A program made the translations under genes and the position numbers. The notes under the pieces are model-generated. The model was not told the DNA's origin. It searched no databases and worked only from the letters and a program-made list of their open reading frames with translations. DNA of 64,000 nt from Oscillospiraceae bacterium (lineage in GTDB: Bacteria; Bacillota; Clostridia; Oscillospirales; Ruminococcaceae), in the NCBI GenBank assembly GCA_017432285.1, contig JAFRJM010000003.1, positions 44,259 to 108,258 on the forward strand, given 5' to 3'. Shown here piece after piece: positions 63,652 through 64,000 of this stretch (position 1 is its first letter; each line of letters opens with the position of its first letter).

Positions 63652-63682
63652 AAATCACCACCCGATTCCGAGTGGTGATTTT
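63652..63682. terminator. Hairpin terminator of the window-end gene
   Basis: AAATCACCAC / GTGGTGATTT perfect 10-bp stem; T-run on the right and A's on the left, so it can serve the minus-strand gene that ends at 63703. Confidence 0.75.
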
Positions 63683-63702
63683 ACCTTAATAATGCTTATG
63701 GT

Positions 63703-64000
63703 TTATGGCTGAATTTCTCCCTTATAAATACATGTTAGTATCTGTTGATCTGTTACGGTCCCGTCGTAATCTACTCGTTCAAGATGAAGTACGCTGTTAA
63801 ATCCTTCTAGTTCATCTGTATCTTTTCCGGTGATCTCGAGAGGCACTGTATCTAACGGACCTTCGTAGACTTTAACCAGCGTTATAGTGCATGAAATACC
63901 ATTAAATTGCAATCCCATTTCATCTTCGTTTGCTTCCCTTACATATGCAACAGTTAAGCCGTAATCCGACATATAGCCTTGAATGATAGGAACATCCTTA
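63703..64000 (-). CDS. Unknown protein, cut by window end
   Basis: The reading frame runs from the window edge to a stop at 63703, giving the last 99 residues. The internal Met at 63972 has no SD, and codons before it (KDVPIIQGY) remain in frame, so the gene begins outside. The visible part is beta-rich and acidic, with no motif that I recognise; it may be the C-terminal part of a surface or lipoprotein like its neighbour. Confidence 0.6.
   Translation of the reverse strand, partial: KDVPIIQGYMSDYGLTVAYVREANEDEMGLQFNGISCTITLVKVYEGPLDTVPLEITGKDTDELEGFNSVLHLERVDYDGTVTDQQILTCIYKGEIQP

Larger units (their letters stand above)
63258..63702. other. Low-content interval between two minus-strand genes
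   Basis: About 445 bp without a clear gene. It holds an orphan plus-strand terminator (63372-63410), a possible 27-codon frame (63530-63613) and a hairpin after the next gene (63652-63682). The remainder shows nothing I can interpret. Confidence 0.6.

Overview
This 64 kb window looks like a chromosomal stretch from an anaerobic Bacillota bacterium of class Clostridia. The evidence is an L21 leader in front of rplU-rpmA-obg, a methionine-specific T-box, the string cdaA-cdaR-(FAD protein)-recJ-rel-dtd, Shine-Dalgarno starts of the AAGGAGG type, some TTG/GTG starts, and many intrinsic terminators with U-runs. I cannot name a genus. There are no rRNA or tRNA genes, no insertion sequence, no prophage and no CRISPR array.

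Layout. 1-3.4 kb: a heterodimeric ABC exporter, first subunit cut by the window edge. 3.4-8.7 kb: housekeeping genes (rplU, rpmA, obg, mrnC, yebC), then a zinc-ribbon pseudokinase with PASTA domains. 8.7-11.7 kb: a T-box controlled methionine importer (metNIQ). 11.7-18 kb: a Crp/Fnr-type regulator divergent from an MFS carrier around a perfect 18-bp palindrome, then three tandem proteins that each carry two nucleoside-2-deoxyribosyltransferase-like domains, and an arylamine N-acetyltransferase. 18-24.3 kb: acyl-CoA synthetase, RNA m5C methyltransferase and patatin on the minus strand, then an acyl carrier protein and a membrane-fused spermidine-synthase-like protein. 24.3-33.9 kb: a tightly packed run ispDF, cdaA, cdaR, FAD oxidoreductase, recJ, rel, dtd, covering isoprenoid supply, c-di-AMP, DNA repair, (p)ppGpp and D-aminoacyl-tRNA clearance. 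34-37.5 kb: a cytoplasmic 5'-nucleotidase-like phosphoesterase overlapping an unusual protein with cysteine repeats outside the membrane and a receiver-like domain inside. 37.5-40.7 kb: ribokinase, zinc-ribbon membrane protein, 2H phosphoesterase and a lipoprotein.

The accessory heart of the window is 40.7-54.5 kb: a carboxylesterase B, seven paralogous esterase-like alpha/beta hydrolases, an unrelated alpha/beta hydrolase in their midst, an MFS carrier and a GH2 glycosidase. The seven paralogs share an almost unchanged N-terminal third and a conserved Ser-Asp-His set, but differ in a short segment next to the active site. This looks like a locus that has diversified to attack many related esters inside the cell. 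Two uroporphyrinogen-decarboxylase-fold proteins at 58.4-60.7 kb keep the His-x-Cys-Gly...Cys zinc site of corrinoid methyltransferases. My inference is that esterases, glycosidase, carriers and methyltransferases serve the use of plant-derived esters, glycosides and methoxylated compounds, but no substrate can be read from the sequence. The rest of the right end holds a small P-loop kinase, a MATE exporter, a PadR regulator with a HAAS/DUF4097 protein, a large lipoprotein, a low-content stretch of about 500 bp and a gene cut by the window end.
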